Shown here piece after piece: positions 1 to 6,997 of a stretch of 64,000 bases of DNA. This DNA comes from a virus: positions 1 to 64,000 of IMG/VR virus record IMGVR_UViG_3300028738_000015. One strand, written 5' to 3'. The notes beneath the pieces were generated by a model. It was not told the origin of the DNA, ran no database searches, and worked only from the letters and a program-made list of their open reading frames with translations. How positions within the stretch are numbered: position 1 is the stretch's first letter; every line of letters starts with the position of its first letter. The translations under genes and the position numbers were made by a program.

Positions 1-8
1 AAATAATT

Positions 9-542
9 ATGAAAACTTTATTTACAAAACAAGAATTACTTTCAAGAAAAGGATGTTATTCATCTAATGATATTGAAACATTATTTCCAAATAATAATGA
101 TGTTACAATAAAAGAGATTTTGTCAATTGAATCAGTAAATATTAAAGATAAGCGTTGGTTTATATATAATAGTTGTGAACTAACTTTAGATGAAAAGAAA
201 GAACTATCATTATTATTATCATGGGCTGTTTTACCAATATTTGAAAATAAATATCCTGATGATAAAAGAGTTCGTGAATGTTTAGATGGAATTGTAAAAT
301 TTAATAAAAATCTAATTACTAAAGATGAATTAATTATTCTTAGAAAAGCTGCTTATGCTGCTTATGCTGCTTATGCTACTACTGATGCTTATGCTGCTGC
401 TGATTATGTTGCTTATGCTGCTGCTGCTACTGATGCTTATGCTGCTGCTGCTGCTGCTGCTGCTTATGCTGCTGATTCTAAACAAAAATATTATTCTGAA
501 AAATTAAAAGATGTACTAATAGCTTTTACTAATTCAAAATAA
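9..542 (+). CDS. Imm5-like putative immunity protein with Ala/Tyr repeat tail
   Basis: 177 aa. The middle of the protein (WAVLPIFENKYPDDKRVREC, about residues 72-91) matches from memory the conserved core of the Imm5-like putative immunity family found in many phages and toxin-immunity loci (pattern LPxFExxxPxDxRxRxxL). It is followed, as in that family, by an Ala-rich helical tail, here an unusually regular AAY repeat (about residues 114-157). No signal peptide or membrane segment is seen, so it is probably cytoplasmic. The ATG at 9 follows only 8 bases of window, so its upstream context is unknown. It ends at a TAA just before a dyad-rich control region. The family's partner is unknown; neutralising a host or rival-phage toxin is inference from the family name only. 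Confidence 0.6.
   Translation: MKTLFTKQELLSRKGCYSSNDIETLFPNNNDVTIKEILSIESVNIKDKRWFIYNSCELTLDEKKELSLLLSWAVLPIFENKYPDDKRVRECLDGIVKFNKNLITKDELIILRKAAYAAYAAYATTDAYAAADYVAYAAAATDAYAAAAAAAAYAADSKQKYYSEKLKDVLIAFTNSK
348..477 (+). repeat. In-frame GCT/TAT microsatellite-like repeat inside the Imm5-like gene
   Basis: Near-perfect GCTGCTTAT and GCT iterations encode (A)nY units, with a few ACT, GAT and GTT interruptions. Because the units are multiples of three, slippage would change the length of the Ala/Tyr helix without breaking the frame. The codon choice is almost purely GCT for Ala and TAT for Tyr, unlike the mixed usage in neighbouring core genes. Confidence 0.85.
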
Positions 543-546
543 TTAT

Positions 547-567
547 TATATTTGTATCATGATACAA
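547..567 (+). promoter_or_regulatory. Promoter -7-like element overlapping a 16-bp perfect palindrome (operator-like)
   Basis: TATATTTG at 547-554 is a perfect match to the Bacteroides -7 consensus TAnnTTTG. It overlaps the perfect 16-bp palindrome TTGTATCATGATACAA at 552-567. No good TTTG -33 element lies 19-21 bp upstream. A dyad sitting on a -7 element is the usual geometry of a repressor operator. The palindrome is seen directly; the operator role is inference. Confidence 0.45.
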
Positions 568-726
568 TCAATAATTCATCCCATCACCGGACAGACGTTT
601 GCAATATGCAGCGACACACTACTATGCGTGATTACGGTTATTATTAGATTTGTTTCGGATATCAATCACCTTTTTAAAAAGGTATATTGTCAAATTATAC
701 AAGAACTATCTAGTTCATATGGTTAG
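559..726 (+). CDS. Possible 55-aa hydrophobic small protein
   Basis: An ATG frame stays open for 55 codons across the otherwise gene-free stretch and ends at TAG 724-726. The translation has a hydrophobic core (AICSDTLLCVITVIIRFV, about residues 15-32) that could be one membrane-spanning helix, followed by a Lys-containing segment. Against it: the ATG lies inside the 552-567 palindrome, a transcript from the adjacent -7 element would start at or after the ATG, and the region is full of dyads better explained as regulatory or RNA structure. I recognise no family. Low confidence that it is translated. Confidence 0.3.
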   Translation: MIQSIIHPITGQTFAICSDTLLCVITVIIRFVSDINHLFKKVYCQIIQELSSSYG

Positions 727-730
727 CTAA
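645..730 (+). promoter_or_regulatory. Dyad-rich control segment
   Basis: This segment contains a second perfect TAnnTTTG element (TAGATTTG, 645-652), a perfect 16-bp palindrome ACCTTTTTAAAAAGGT (668-683), a GAACT/AGTTC hairpin (703-707 with 712-716) and TTAGCTAA (723-730). Together with the palindrome at 552-567 and the terminator at 766-799, this is the densest cluster of dyads in the left arm. It could be a promoter with operators, a structured RNA or an origin-like region. The sequence alone does not decide. Confidence 0.4.
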
Positions 731-765
731 TATATCTTTCAGTAAATAATAGATTGATATAAATT

Positions 766-799
766 AAACGTCCAGATACTTTATTGTATCTGGACGTTT
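766..799 (+). terminator. Perfect 13-bp stem intrinsic terminator, probably bidirectional
   Basis: AAACGTCCAGATA (766-778) pairs perfectly with TATCTGGACGTTT (787-799) around an 8-base loop. The A-rich 5' side and T-rich 3' side would allow it to work on either strand. It ends only 24 bases before the ATG at 824, with no obvious promoter between, so it may act as an attenuator for the downstream operon rather than just closing the upstream one. Confidence 0.8.
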
Positions 800-823
800 T
801 CGTTTTAAATTAAAAATTAAATA

Positions 824-1021
824 ATGGCAACTGAAATAAATAAAGAAGCATTGGAATTAATAGATAATTTTATTATGCTTAATCATCAACATGCTATTGA
901 TAGCAAAGAAGATTATGGTATGTCTTATTCTTATCATATCAAATGTGCATTATTAGTAGCTGAGATTCAAAAAAGAAATGATTTACTAATTGAATTAAAT
1001 AATATTTTAAAAAAGGAATAA
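824..1021 (+). CDS. Hypothetical protein, 65 aa, helical
   Basis: First gene after the 766-799 hairpin. Short, probably all-helical and charged, with no membrane segment, no cysteine motif and no family I recognise. The stop is followed after one base by the next ATG at 1023, so it is probably translationally coupled to that gene. It belongs to the AT-rich class of small genes in this arm (AAA, GAA, ATT and TTA codons dominate). Confidence 0.75.
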   Translation: MATEINKEALELIDNFIMLNHQHAIDSKEDYGMSYSYHIKCALLVAEIQKRNDLLIELNNILKKE

Positions 1022-1022
1022 A

Positions 1023-1298
1023 ATGAAAACAATAAAAATGTTGTTCGTAAAAGAACCGGTAGCTATCGTACCAACTATTGAGTTGCGTAGATACTCTTAT
1101 GATACCAAAGAAGAACTAAAAGTTGGTGAAGTATATTCTTCTCCATCTTATCCAAAAAACTTCTTACAAGTAGACTCTATTGAGCCGAAAGACGATAACC
1201 TTGCGTTGCCATATAAGATTAAAGAACTTGTTATTGGTGAACCGCCGGCGATTGCAGTAAGTAACACAAACTTAGTATATCTCAAAAAAGTAAATTAA
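1023..1298 (+). CDS. Hypothetical protein, 91 aa, beta-rich
   Basis: Starts one base after the preceding stop and ends one base before the next ATG (1300). The alternation of hydrophobic and polar residues and the many Val, Pro and Tyr residues suggest a small beta-rich fold. No recognised motif. Codon use (GCC, CCG and GCG present) resembles the core phage genes more than the neighbour upstream. Confidence 0.75.
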   Translation: MKTIKMLFVKEPVAIVPTIELRRYSYDTKEELKVGEVYSSPSYPKNFLQVDSIEPKDDNLALPYKIKELVIGEPPAIAVSNTNLVYLKKVN

Positions 1299-1299
1299 G

Positions 1300-1701
1300 A
1301 TGAAAAATCTCATTTATAGCATATTGTCGATAATTTTGTTTATCGGTATGTTCCTTGGTCTTGAATATGATTTCCGAACAAACAATAATCATGTTCTTGG
1401 CTTATTCTCACCTATTCAATGGATGGCAGTACTATTCCTATTTTGGATAACTATTGTACTTTTGAATATATGCCTTGCTTATGCACTAAAACGTGTACAT
1501 AAAGCTTCAAGCCTATTATTCTATATTGAATCAGATGATGAATGCCAGTTATATGTTATACCTTTTATGCAAGTCATTGTGCTTATAAATAATTTATTTT
1601 GTTGGCTTGCTATTATCAATGGTCGTATAAATGACGAAGATCGAATACAAGAAGAGTTTGAAAAAGAGTTTCATAAAAAAACTATTGGTTCAAAAAGGTA
1701 G
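1300..1701 (+). CDS. Hypothetical membrane protein, three predicted TM helices
   Basis: 133 aa. Three hydrophobic stretches are visible: residues ~4-22 (IYSILSIILFIGMFLGL), ~41-65 (MAVLFLFWITIVLLNICLAY) and ~88-108 (VIPFMQVIVLINNLFCWLAI). They are followed by a charged C-terminal tail rich in Glu, Lys and Arg that is probably cytoplasmic. No signal peptide cleavage site is evident. Its 3' end overlaps a minus-strand gene by 20 bp. A role in the host envelope, such as superinfection exclusion, is possible but unsupported by any motif. Confidence 0.7.
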   Translation: MKNLIYSILSIILFIGMFLGLEYDFRTNNNHVLGLFSPIQWMAVLFLFWITIVLLNICLAYALKRVHKASSLLFYIESDDECQLYVIPFMQVIVLINNLFCWLAIINGRINDEDRIQEEFEKEFHKKTIGSKR

Positions 1702-2041
1702 TTCTCTCCTTAATGGCTTTCGTTATTATCATATTTCTTCTTATACATCTTTCAAGAAACACTTTGTAGATTATTCTTCTTTCAATCGGAGCTATTCGTA
1801 TGCACCGGTTGAATTTGTGTGTCTTGTATACTGATAATGTAAGAAAACCTCCACGCTTAATGATATGGGAAATTACTTGACCATAATAGTTCAGTAGTCT
1901 TTCTATATCGTTACGCGTGACAGATTTAAAATTTACTGGATCCTGTTCTTTTACTTTGGCCAGGACTCTTTTACTTATTTCCTTATTTGTAAATAGCATA
2001 TCATAATGATTTGCGACAAAGATAACACTTTCATAAAACAT
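1682..2041 (-). CDS. Lone minus-strand gene, possible IHF/HU-like DNA-binding protein
   Basis: 119 aa, the only convincing minus-strand gene in the left arm. It fills a 347-bp stretch that otherwise has no gene, which supports it being real. Residues ~45-75 (RNDIERLLNYYGQVISHIIK, then a GGFLTL strand) look like the helix-helix-beta start of an IHF/HU-type fold: a helix ending in I..GG followed by a strand. The C-terminus is strongly basic. The ATG (2041) lies 7 bp from the plus-strand ATG at 2049, so the two genes diverge; a TAATTTTG -7-like match on the minus strand (2063-2056) sits inside that neighbour, but without a -33 element. The fold assignment is a weak resemblance only. Confidence 0.5.
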   Translation of the reverse strand: MFYESVIFVANHYDMLFTNKEISKRVLAKVKEQDPVNFKSVTRNDIERLLNYYGQVISHIIKRGGFLTLSVYKTHKFNRCIRIAPIERRIIYKVFLERCIRRNMIITKAIKERTTFLNQ

Positions 2042-2048
2042 AACGTAA

Positions 2049-2414
2049 ATGAAAACAAAATTAGTAAAACCAAATTTAAGCTCGTTTGAGCTATCTAAAT
2101 TGAATTTCTATGCTGACTACTTAGGTTACATATTTAAGTTCAACAGAGAGAAGCAAAGCGCCCTTTTTGAAACCATAGAAAAAGAAGTTGCATACATACA
2201 AATGGATGAATACAATCATCTCTTTCTTGTGTGGAAAAATGATGAACGTATAGAATTTATTGATGAAAAGATAAATATTTGTATGAAACTACATGATATC
2301 AATATTTTCCCTGATGTATTTTCTACATTATCATTAATTATTGGTATGCATGTAATAACTGGAGAAACAGTTTCAAAACAAAAATATAAAAAGCTATGTC
2401 TACACACTCTGTAA
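2049..2414 (+). CDS. Hypothetical protein, 121 aa
   Basis: Mixed alpha/beta composition with no cysteine cluster and no membrane helix. The N-terminal half carries aromatic and charged segments (FYADYLGYIFKFNREK) and the C-terminal part a hydrophobic stretch near IFPDVFSTLSLIIGMHVI. It diverges from the minus-strand gene 7 bp away and overlaps the next gene (2396) by 19 bp, so it heads a small coupled run that leads into the SF1 helicase. I recognise no family. Confidence 0.65.
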   Translation: MKTKLVKPNLSSFELSKLNFYADYLGYIFKFNREKQSALFETIEKEVAYIQMDEYNHLFLVWKNDERIEFIDEKINICMKLHDINIFPDVFSTLSLIIGMHVITGETVSKQKYKKLCLHTL

Positions 2415-2731
2415 CTACAACCTATGATGAGTTCTTAGATAAGCTTTATGTTCTTTGTCCTATTGGTAATGCTGAGGTAATATACCAGGTTATGCTTACC
2501 ATATTGAATAAACCACTTCCTACTAAAGAATTGTTGACATTTGAATTACTATGCAAGCGATTCAAAGATTATCAGAACTTCATTAAGCCGTTCAATGCCG
2601 GCGAGAAACAGTTCATCAAAAAAGACAAAGAAGAGAAAGAACTTGGAGCATATATTCAATTGGAAATGTACAAGAATGATTACAGTAAACAACACAACGA
2701 TCCTAATGATTTTTATTTATTTGGAGTATGA
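2396..2731 (+). CDS. Hypothetical protein, 111 aa, preceding the SF1 helicase
   Basis: Overlaps the preceding gene by 19 bp and the helicase start (2728) by 4 bp (ATGA-type overlap), so it is probably co-translated with the helicase. Probably all-helical with a Lys/Glu-rich C-terminal third. The position directly before the helicase suggests a replication accessory role, but no motif supports this. Confidence 0.7.
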   Translation: MSTHSVTTTYDEFLDKLYVLCPIGNAEVIYQVMLTILNKPLPTKELLTFELLCKRFKDYQNFIKPFNAGEKQFIKKDKEEKELGAYIQLEMYKNDYSKQHNDPNDFYLFGV

Positions 2732-4122
2732 AAGATAAACCTATTGATTTATTTAACCAACCTAAAGTAGTAAAACCAAAGAAAGAAAAGAAACCAAAGA
2801 AGTCAGCTGACCGGGACCCGAATGTTACTCTCAATAAAGAACAAGAAGAAGCCATTCAGCTATTACGAGCTTTTTTGAAATCTGATACTGATTTTGATTT
2901 TACTATTGAAGGTAAAGGAGGAACCGGAAAATCCTTTCTGATTCAAGAGTTATTTAAACGCAAGAAACAGAACTCAGATGAATGGTATGTTCCGAATACC
3001 GTAATTGGTGTATGTGTTACTCACATGGCACGTATCAACCTTATGAAGTCAATACCGAATACTACTACTTATGCTTCTGCAGCTAATCTTACAGCAATGT
3101 ATGATCCTAATGGAACATTGTATTTTGTAGAAAAGTATGGTGGTAGTCAGTTTTCGGAACTTATGGGATATAAGTACATCGTAGTAGATGAATGCTCTAT
3201 GTTCTCAAAAGGTATGATTGCTATGCTTCGTAAGTGTTGCTCTAAAACAGCTAAGATTATATGGCTCGGTGATTCTAATCAGTTGCCACCAATTGAAGCT
3301 GATGGAGATAATGATAGTCCTACTTTTGATTTCAAGAACAAGTATCGACTTACCATTAAAATGCGTCAAGAGAATGAAGATCATATAGCAATTCTTGGTG
3401 ACGAAATTTGTGAACATATTGCCGGTGATAAAGATGTTTCTTTCCTTTCTACTATGACTCAGCAATGGGATGCAGTAAAAGGTAAAGGATATTCAATTAC
3501 AACCATGGACAAAGCCATAGACAGCTATGTAAAGAACTTTCAGGCTGGAATGGATATTCGTATCACTGCATACAGAAACAAGCGTATAATCGAACACAAT
3601 AAAGTAATTCGGAATATGCTTTGGGTGGAGAACTCAAATGAAATGTATGTTCCCGGCGAACTTATTGTTATGAATGAACAGTATGCACCACACATGAATA
3701 TTATCGCGTACAATGGACAATCATTCCGTATTCAAAATCTACATATTGAAATGGTAGAGTTTGTTGAATGTTTTGTCATATCAGTTCCAAAAGTTGGAAG
3801 AAAACCTAAATCAAAAGAGACAGTGCAATTGCTTGTTCCTACTGAAAATGGTTATCCTCTTTACAAAAACCATTTGGATAAGCTGAAACGTACTGCGATA
3901 AAAACGCATGAATGGTCCGAACATCAAGCTTTCAAAGGAAAGTTTGCCAATATATCGTATGGCTATGCTATGAATAACTATAAGATACAAGGTAGTACCA
4001 TAAAGGGATGCTATGTAGATTTAAGTGATATCATGAGTGTAAAGCCTATATCAAACAAACGTAAGTTACAAGCTTTTTATGTCGGAGTAAGTAGGCCGAC
4101 TTCATTTTTAGCAATATTTTAA
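2728..4122 (+). CDS. SF1 DNA helicase, Dda/RecD2-like
   Basis: 464 aa. ATP-dependent DNA helicase of superfamily 1. Residues 1-30 are a Lys/Pro-rich leader. Walker A is GKGGTGKS (62-69). Walker B is VVDEC, with D154 and E155. Motif III is GDSNQLPP (181-188), the hallmark of RecD/Dda-type helicases. Motif V lies near YAMNNYKIQGST (about 415-426) and motif VI is GVSRP near 453-457. The size and motif order match the phage Dda-like helicases common in crAss-like phages, which help replisome progression and recombination. It overlaps the previous gene by 4 bp. All catalytic motifs appear intact. A second SF1 helicase-like domain is embedded in the giant virion protein of the right arm. Confidence 0.9.
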   Translation: MKDKPIDLFNQPKVVKPKKEKKPKKSADRDPNVTLNKEQEEAIQLLRAFLKSDTDFDFTIEGKGGTGKSFLIQELFKRKKQNSDEWYVPNTVIGVCVTHMARINLMKSIPNTTTYASAANLTAMYDPNGTLYFVEKYGGSQFSELMGYKYIVVDECSMFSKGMIAMLRKCCSKTAKIIWLGDSNQLPPIEADGDNDSPTFDFKNKYRLTIKMRQENEDHIAILGDEICEHIAGDKDVSFLSTMTQQWDAVKGKGYSITTMDKAIDSYVKNFQAGMDIRITAYRNKRIIEHNKVIRNMLWVENSNEMYVPGELIVMNEQYAPHMNIIAYNGQSFRIQNLHIEMVEFVECFVISVPKVGRKPKSKETVQLLVPTENGYPLYKNHLDKLKRTAIKTHEWSEHQAFKGKFANISYGYAMNNYKIQGSTIKGCYVDLSDIMSVKPISNKRKLQAFYVGVSRPTSFLAIF

Positions 4123-4125
4123 ATT

Positions 4126-4281
4126 ATGATAATATCAATATTTGATTACAACATCAGTGGTATTCCACCAGTTGTCGGCCCTATTGATTACCAACCTCAT
4201 ATGCAAGGTCATATTCATTTCGAAGAACGTAAGTTTCCGATAAGTGATATTACTCTTGAATTTATTTATGTAGGATTTTAA
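4126..4281 (+). CDS. Small hypothetical protein, 51 aa
   Basis: A short ATG frame fills the gap between the helicase stop (4122) and the ATG at 4292. Its translation, with PPVVGPIDYQ near the N-terminus and FEERKFPISDITLEF toward the C-terminus, reads like a small beta-rich protein rather than random sequence. It follows the helicase by 3 bases and precedes the next gene by 10, which fits the operon packing. No family recognised. Confidence 0.55.
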   Translation: MIISIFDYNISGIPPVVGPIDYQPHMQGHIHFEERKFPISDITLEFIYVGF

Positions 4282-4291
4282 AACAAATAAA

Positions 4292-4591
4292 ATGAAAAAA
4301 TTAATTCATAGTCCAGCACCTTGGTATCCTATTCAATTTGCAGGAATATATATGCTTAATGATTCTGATAATTACGAATCAAAAGTATTATTATATTGTG
4401 ATGAAGTAGGTGAAGATATTGCTGAAACAAATGCTATAATAGCATCTAAGGCACCAGATATGTATAAAGTATTATTTCAAGTAATACATCATGATGATAA
4501 TGTAAAAGAATATTTTAGATTGCCTGATCCTGTAAGAGAAATAATTGATAATATTTTAAAAGATATTGAAACATTAAAAACAAAAACATAA
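4292..4591 (+). CDS. Small phage protein, 'APW ... APDM' type
   Basis: 99 aa. The layout, an N-terminal HSPAPWYPIQ, a central E(D)IAETNAIIASKAPDMYK and a helical tail, matches from memory a widespread small phage protein type in which the pattern is H.PAPW ... ANA.LI..APD(M/L). Its biochemical role is unknown. AT-rich codon use. It abuts the next gene with no gap (stop 4591, ATG 4592). Confidence 0.6.
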   Translation: MKKLIHSPAPWYPIQFAGIYMLNDSDNYESKVLLYCDEVGEDIAETNAIIASKAPDMYKVLFQVIHHDDNVKEYFRLPDPVREIIDNILKDIETLKTKT

Positions 4592-4843
4592 ATGATTAAA
4601 ATTGGACTAAAAGCAAATGCTCAATGGTCTTTTGAAGCAATGAATGGCAATACGCTTGGTGGTGAAACTGATACTTCACGACAATTTAGTAGTATTATGC
4701 ATCTTAGTCCGGAACAGTTCTTTGATTATAAAGAACTTCTTGACCAACATGGATTTGATAGTATTAAGTCACTGACTGAGCTTACAGAGAATCAAAAAAC
4801 TGAGTATAAATGTGACTATATATGTCATGTAATTAAAAAGTAA
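4592..4843 (+). CDS. Hypothetical protein, 83 aa
   Basis: Starts directly after the previous stop and ends one base before the next ATG (4844). The composition is mixed, with a Gly/Asn/Thr-rich N-terminal half and a Glu/Lys-rich C-terminal half. No recognised domain. Confidence 0.65.
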   Translation: MIKIGLKANAQWSFEAMNGNTLGGETDTSRQFSSIMHLSPEQFFDYKELLDQHGFDSIKSLTELTENQKTEYKCDYICHVIKK

Positions 4844-5341
4844 ATGGCAAAAATTTGTAAACACGAAACATGTACGTTTCCAATATTCTCTCACAACTAT
4901 TGTCGTAACCATCAACACCTACGTACTGATGATAAAGCACAAAAAGTAAGAACAGCAATAACTACTTCTATTAATACAAAGAGTAAAGCTATAAAGCCTA
5001 AGTTTCGGCAGCCGACTGGTGAACTTGAATTATTCAAAGAAGTATGGAACGAACGCCCACATGTTTCAGAACTTAGTGGTGATAAACTATACTTCTTTGA
5101 TATCAATAATTTCCACCATTTGCTTACTAAGAAAACGTATGAGCAATTTCGGTTGTATAAACCAAATATCATTCTTCTTACAAAAGGTGAACACTTTCAA
5201 ATACATAATGTAGCTCAAAGTGTGCTTGTATCACAAGATAGTAGATGGCAGAAAGTATTTGAGAAATATCAACAACTAAAAGAGAATTACAACTATGGCC
5301 GAGAAACGGAATTACAACAGAAAACCACCATTACCGGCTAA
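4844..5341 (+). CDS. HNH/NinG-like protein with N-terminal zinc finger
   Basis: 165 aa. An N-terminal finger (C5, C10, C19 and H23 in CKHETC...YCRNH) probably binds zinc. A basic linker leads to a C-terminal block, ERPHVSELSGDKLYF then NNFHHLLTK then PNIILLTKGEHFQIH. Its order of His, Asn and His residues resembles the beta-beta-alpha metal core of HNH endonucleases and the NinG/Rap-like phage proteins, which cut branched or nicked DNA. It overlaps the DnaB-like helicase by 47 bp, so the two are probably coupled. Nuclease activity is inferred from the pattern; I cannot confirm the catalytic geometry. Confidence 0.6.
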   Translation: MAKICKHETCTFPIFSHNYCRNHQHLRTDDKAQKVRTAITTSINTKSKAIKPKFRQPTGELELFKEVWNERPHVSELSGDKLYFFDINNFHHLLTKKTYEQFRLYKPNIILLTKGEHFQIHNVAQSVLVSQDSRWQKVFEKYQQLKENYNYGRETELQQKTTITG

Positions 5342-6800
5342 TGATTTTGGTAAACTCCCACCACAAGATATTGAATTTGAAAAAGCAATTCTTTCAACAG
5401 TCATTAATTATCCTGATAGTTTGGGTTTTGTGCTTTCTATTATTAAACCTCAATGTCTTTATAAAGTAACACATCAAAAGATACTAGAAACATTAATGGG
5501 AATGTCTGAACAGGAGGTTCCCATTGATAATACTACTCTTGTGCATGCTTTACGTAAGAATGAAATGATTGATGATGTAGGTGGTCCATATGCAATAATA
5601 GTACTTGCCGGTGAACCTCATTCACAACAAAACTTGGAATACTATTGCTATGTGATATTTGAAATGTATGTTCGACGTACTATGATTGAACTGTTCTCAA
5701 ATGAAATCAATAACTTATACAAATACGATGTAGATATTAAAGAAATCTATGAACGTGTTTATGAAGAGTTAGAAAAGATATTTGAGAACTTCAATGATAA
5801 ACAGATTAAGCACATGAAGAACTCAGTTGATAAGGCTATCAATGAAATTCAGAACTACTCAAGTGGTAAAGATATTTCATACCTTAGAACTGGGTTTAAA
5901 TTGCTTGATGAACATGTATATCTTGCTCCAAAGTTTATCCTTGGTATAGCAGCATCACGTGGTGCCGGTAAGACTAGATTTCTTATTGAACTTATGCGTT
6001 CGATATTTGAAATCAATCCGGAAGATGTAGCTGCTCTATGGTATTCAATGGAAGATAGCGATACAAAGATCATTAGACTGTTCGCTGCAAAGAAAACAGG
6101 ACTTACTGAGGCACAAATGCAAGGTAAAGGGTACAAACTATCCAATGACGAATTAAAGTCCGTTACAGGAGAGATAAACAAGTTTTCTAAGTATGATATA
6201 GATTTTGTAAATGAGCAAGAAACAATGTCAACCATATCACGTACTTTCAATCGATTCATAAAGAAAAGAGAAAAGAAAGTATGTTTTCTGATTATTGACA
6301 ATATCATGCTTATTGATGATTTGTATAACAGCCCAGCCGGTTCCAACCAAATTCAAATTGAAGATAAGGTTGCGGCCAGCATTCGCGCTATCGTAAACAA
6401 TGCCGATAAGAAAGGACATAAAGCTATTGTGATATTCTTGCACCACATGACAAAGGAAATGGAGAGTAAGAATAATTTCGAAGAAGCCTATCGTCCTAAG
6501 CTTAGTCACATGAAAGGAACCACTCGTTTTGCTGATGTTGCCAATGGTATTATTCTATTGAATAACCCGGGCATGCATAAAGATCTTATCAAAAAGCATT
6601 CTTCTCTTCCGGATATCAATTGTATCAATTCAAATGGTACTTCTATGTTTGTAAAAAGAGAAAAGCTTTTAAAGAATATGCTTATTGCTGAGGTAGCAAA
6701 GAATAGAGATGGTGATATGTCTGACGACTCTAAAGCTATCCAACGATGGATAGTTGATTTCGGTACTATGAAGTTTAATGAATTAAATACTCAAAAATAA
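5295..6800 (+). CDS. dnaB: DnaB-type replicative DNA helicase
   Basis: 501 aa. The N-terminal domain begins with the DnaB pattern LPPQDIEFEKAILS (21-34) and contains GGPYAI (96-101). A linker leads to a RecA-like C-terminal domain with Walker A ASRGAGKT (220-227, K226) and Walker B VCFLIIDN (329-336, D335). A downstream LHHMTKEME segment fits the H4/DNA-binding loop region. The length matches phage DnaB proteins (about 450-500 aa). It would unwind DNA at the phage fork; no primase was recognised in the window. The start at 5295 is inside the HNH-like gene, chosen because the conserved N-terminus follows it directly. Confidence 0.9.
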   Translation: MAEKRNYNRKPPLPANDFGKLPPQDIEFEKAILSTVINYPDSLGFVLSIIKPQCLYKVTHQKILETLMGMSEQEVPIDNTTLVHALRKNEMIDDVGGPYAIIVLAGEPHSQQNLEYYCYVIFEMYVRRTMIELFSNEINNLYKYDVDIKEIYERVYEELEKIFENFNDKQIKHMKNSVDKAINEIQNYSSGKDISYLRTGFKLLDEHVYLAPKFILGIAASRGAGKTRFLIELMRSIFEINPEDVAALWYSMEDSDTKIIRLFAAKKTGLTEAQMQGKGYKLSNDELKSVTGEINKFSKYDIDFVNEQETMSTISRTFNRFIKKREKKVCFLIIDNIMLIDDLYNSPAGSNQIQIEDKVAASIRAIVNNADKKGHKAIVIFLHHMTKEMESKNNFEEAYRPKLSHMKGTTRFADVANGIILLNNPGMHKDLIKKHSSLPDINCINSNGTSMFVKREKLLKNMLIAEVAKNRDGDMSDDSKAIQRWIVDFGTMKFNELNTQK

Positions 6801-6997
6801 TGGAAGAAGAAAAATTAGGACAAAAACCAATTTGTCCATCATTAGGATATGGTCTTGGAATGTCTCAAAGATTATTTATTGCTACAATGGCAATGCAAGG
6901 ATTTCTTAGAGGTGATGATACTTTAATACATTCAGAAGATGTTGCAAAATTATCATTTGAATATGCAGATGCTCTTTTAAGACAAGAAAATGAGTAA
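6800..6997 (+). CDS. Small phage protein (GMSQR.FIA.MAMQG type)
   Basis: 65 aa. The sequence GMSQRLFIATMAMQGFL, then an Asp/Glu-rich turn and FEYADALLRQ, matches from memory a common small phage protein of unknown function with the pattern G(M/L)xxRxxxAxxAMQGxL...AxxYADALI. Probably two helices. Its ATG overlaps the DnaB stop by one base. AT-rich codon use contrasts with the helicase before it. Confidence 0.6.
   Translation: MEEEKLGQKPICPSLGYGLGMSQRLFIATMAMQGFLRGDDTLIHSEDVAKLSFEYADALLRQENE

Noticed and set aside
541-766. tRNA gene in the control region
   Set aside because: I could not find the T-loop TTC-type motif with matching acceptor and anticodon stems; the dyads present do not form a cloverleaf.
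1631-1834. 67-aa plus-strand frame overlapping 1300-1701
   Set aside because: It is nested out of frame in the membrane protein and then runs antisense to the minus-strand gene. Its composition is unlike the real genes.
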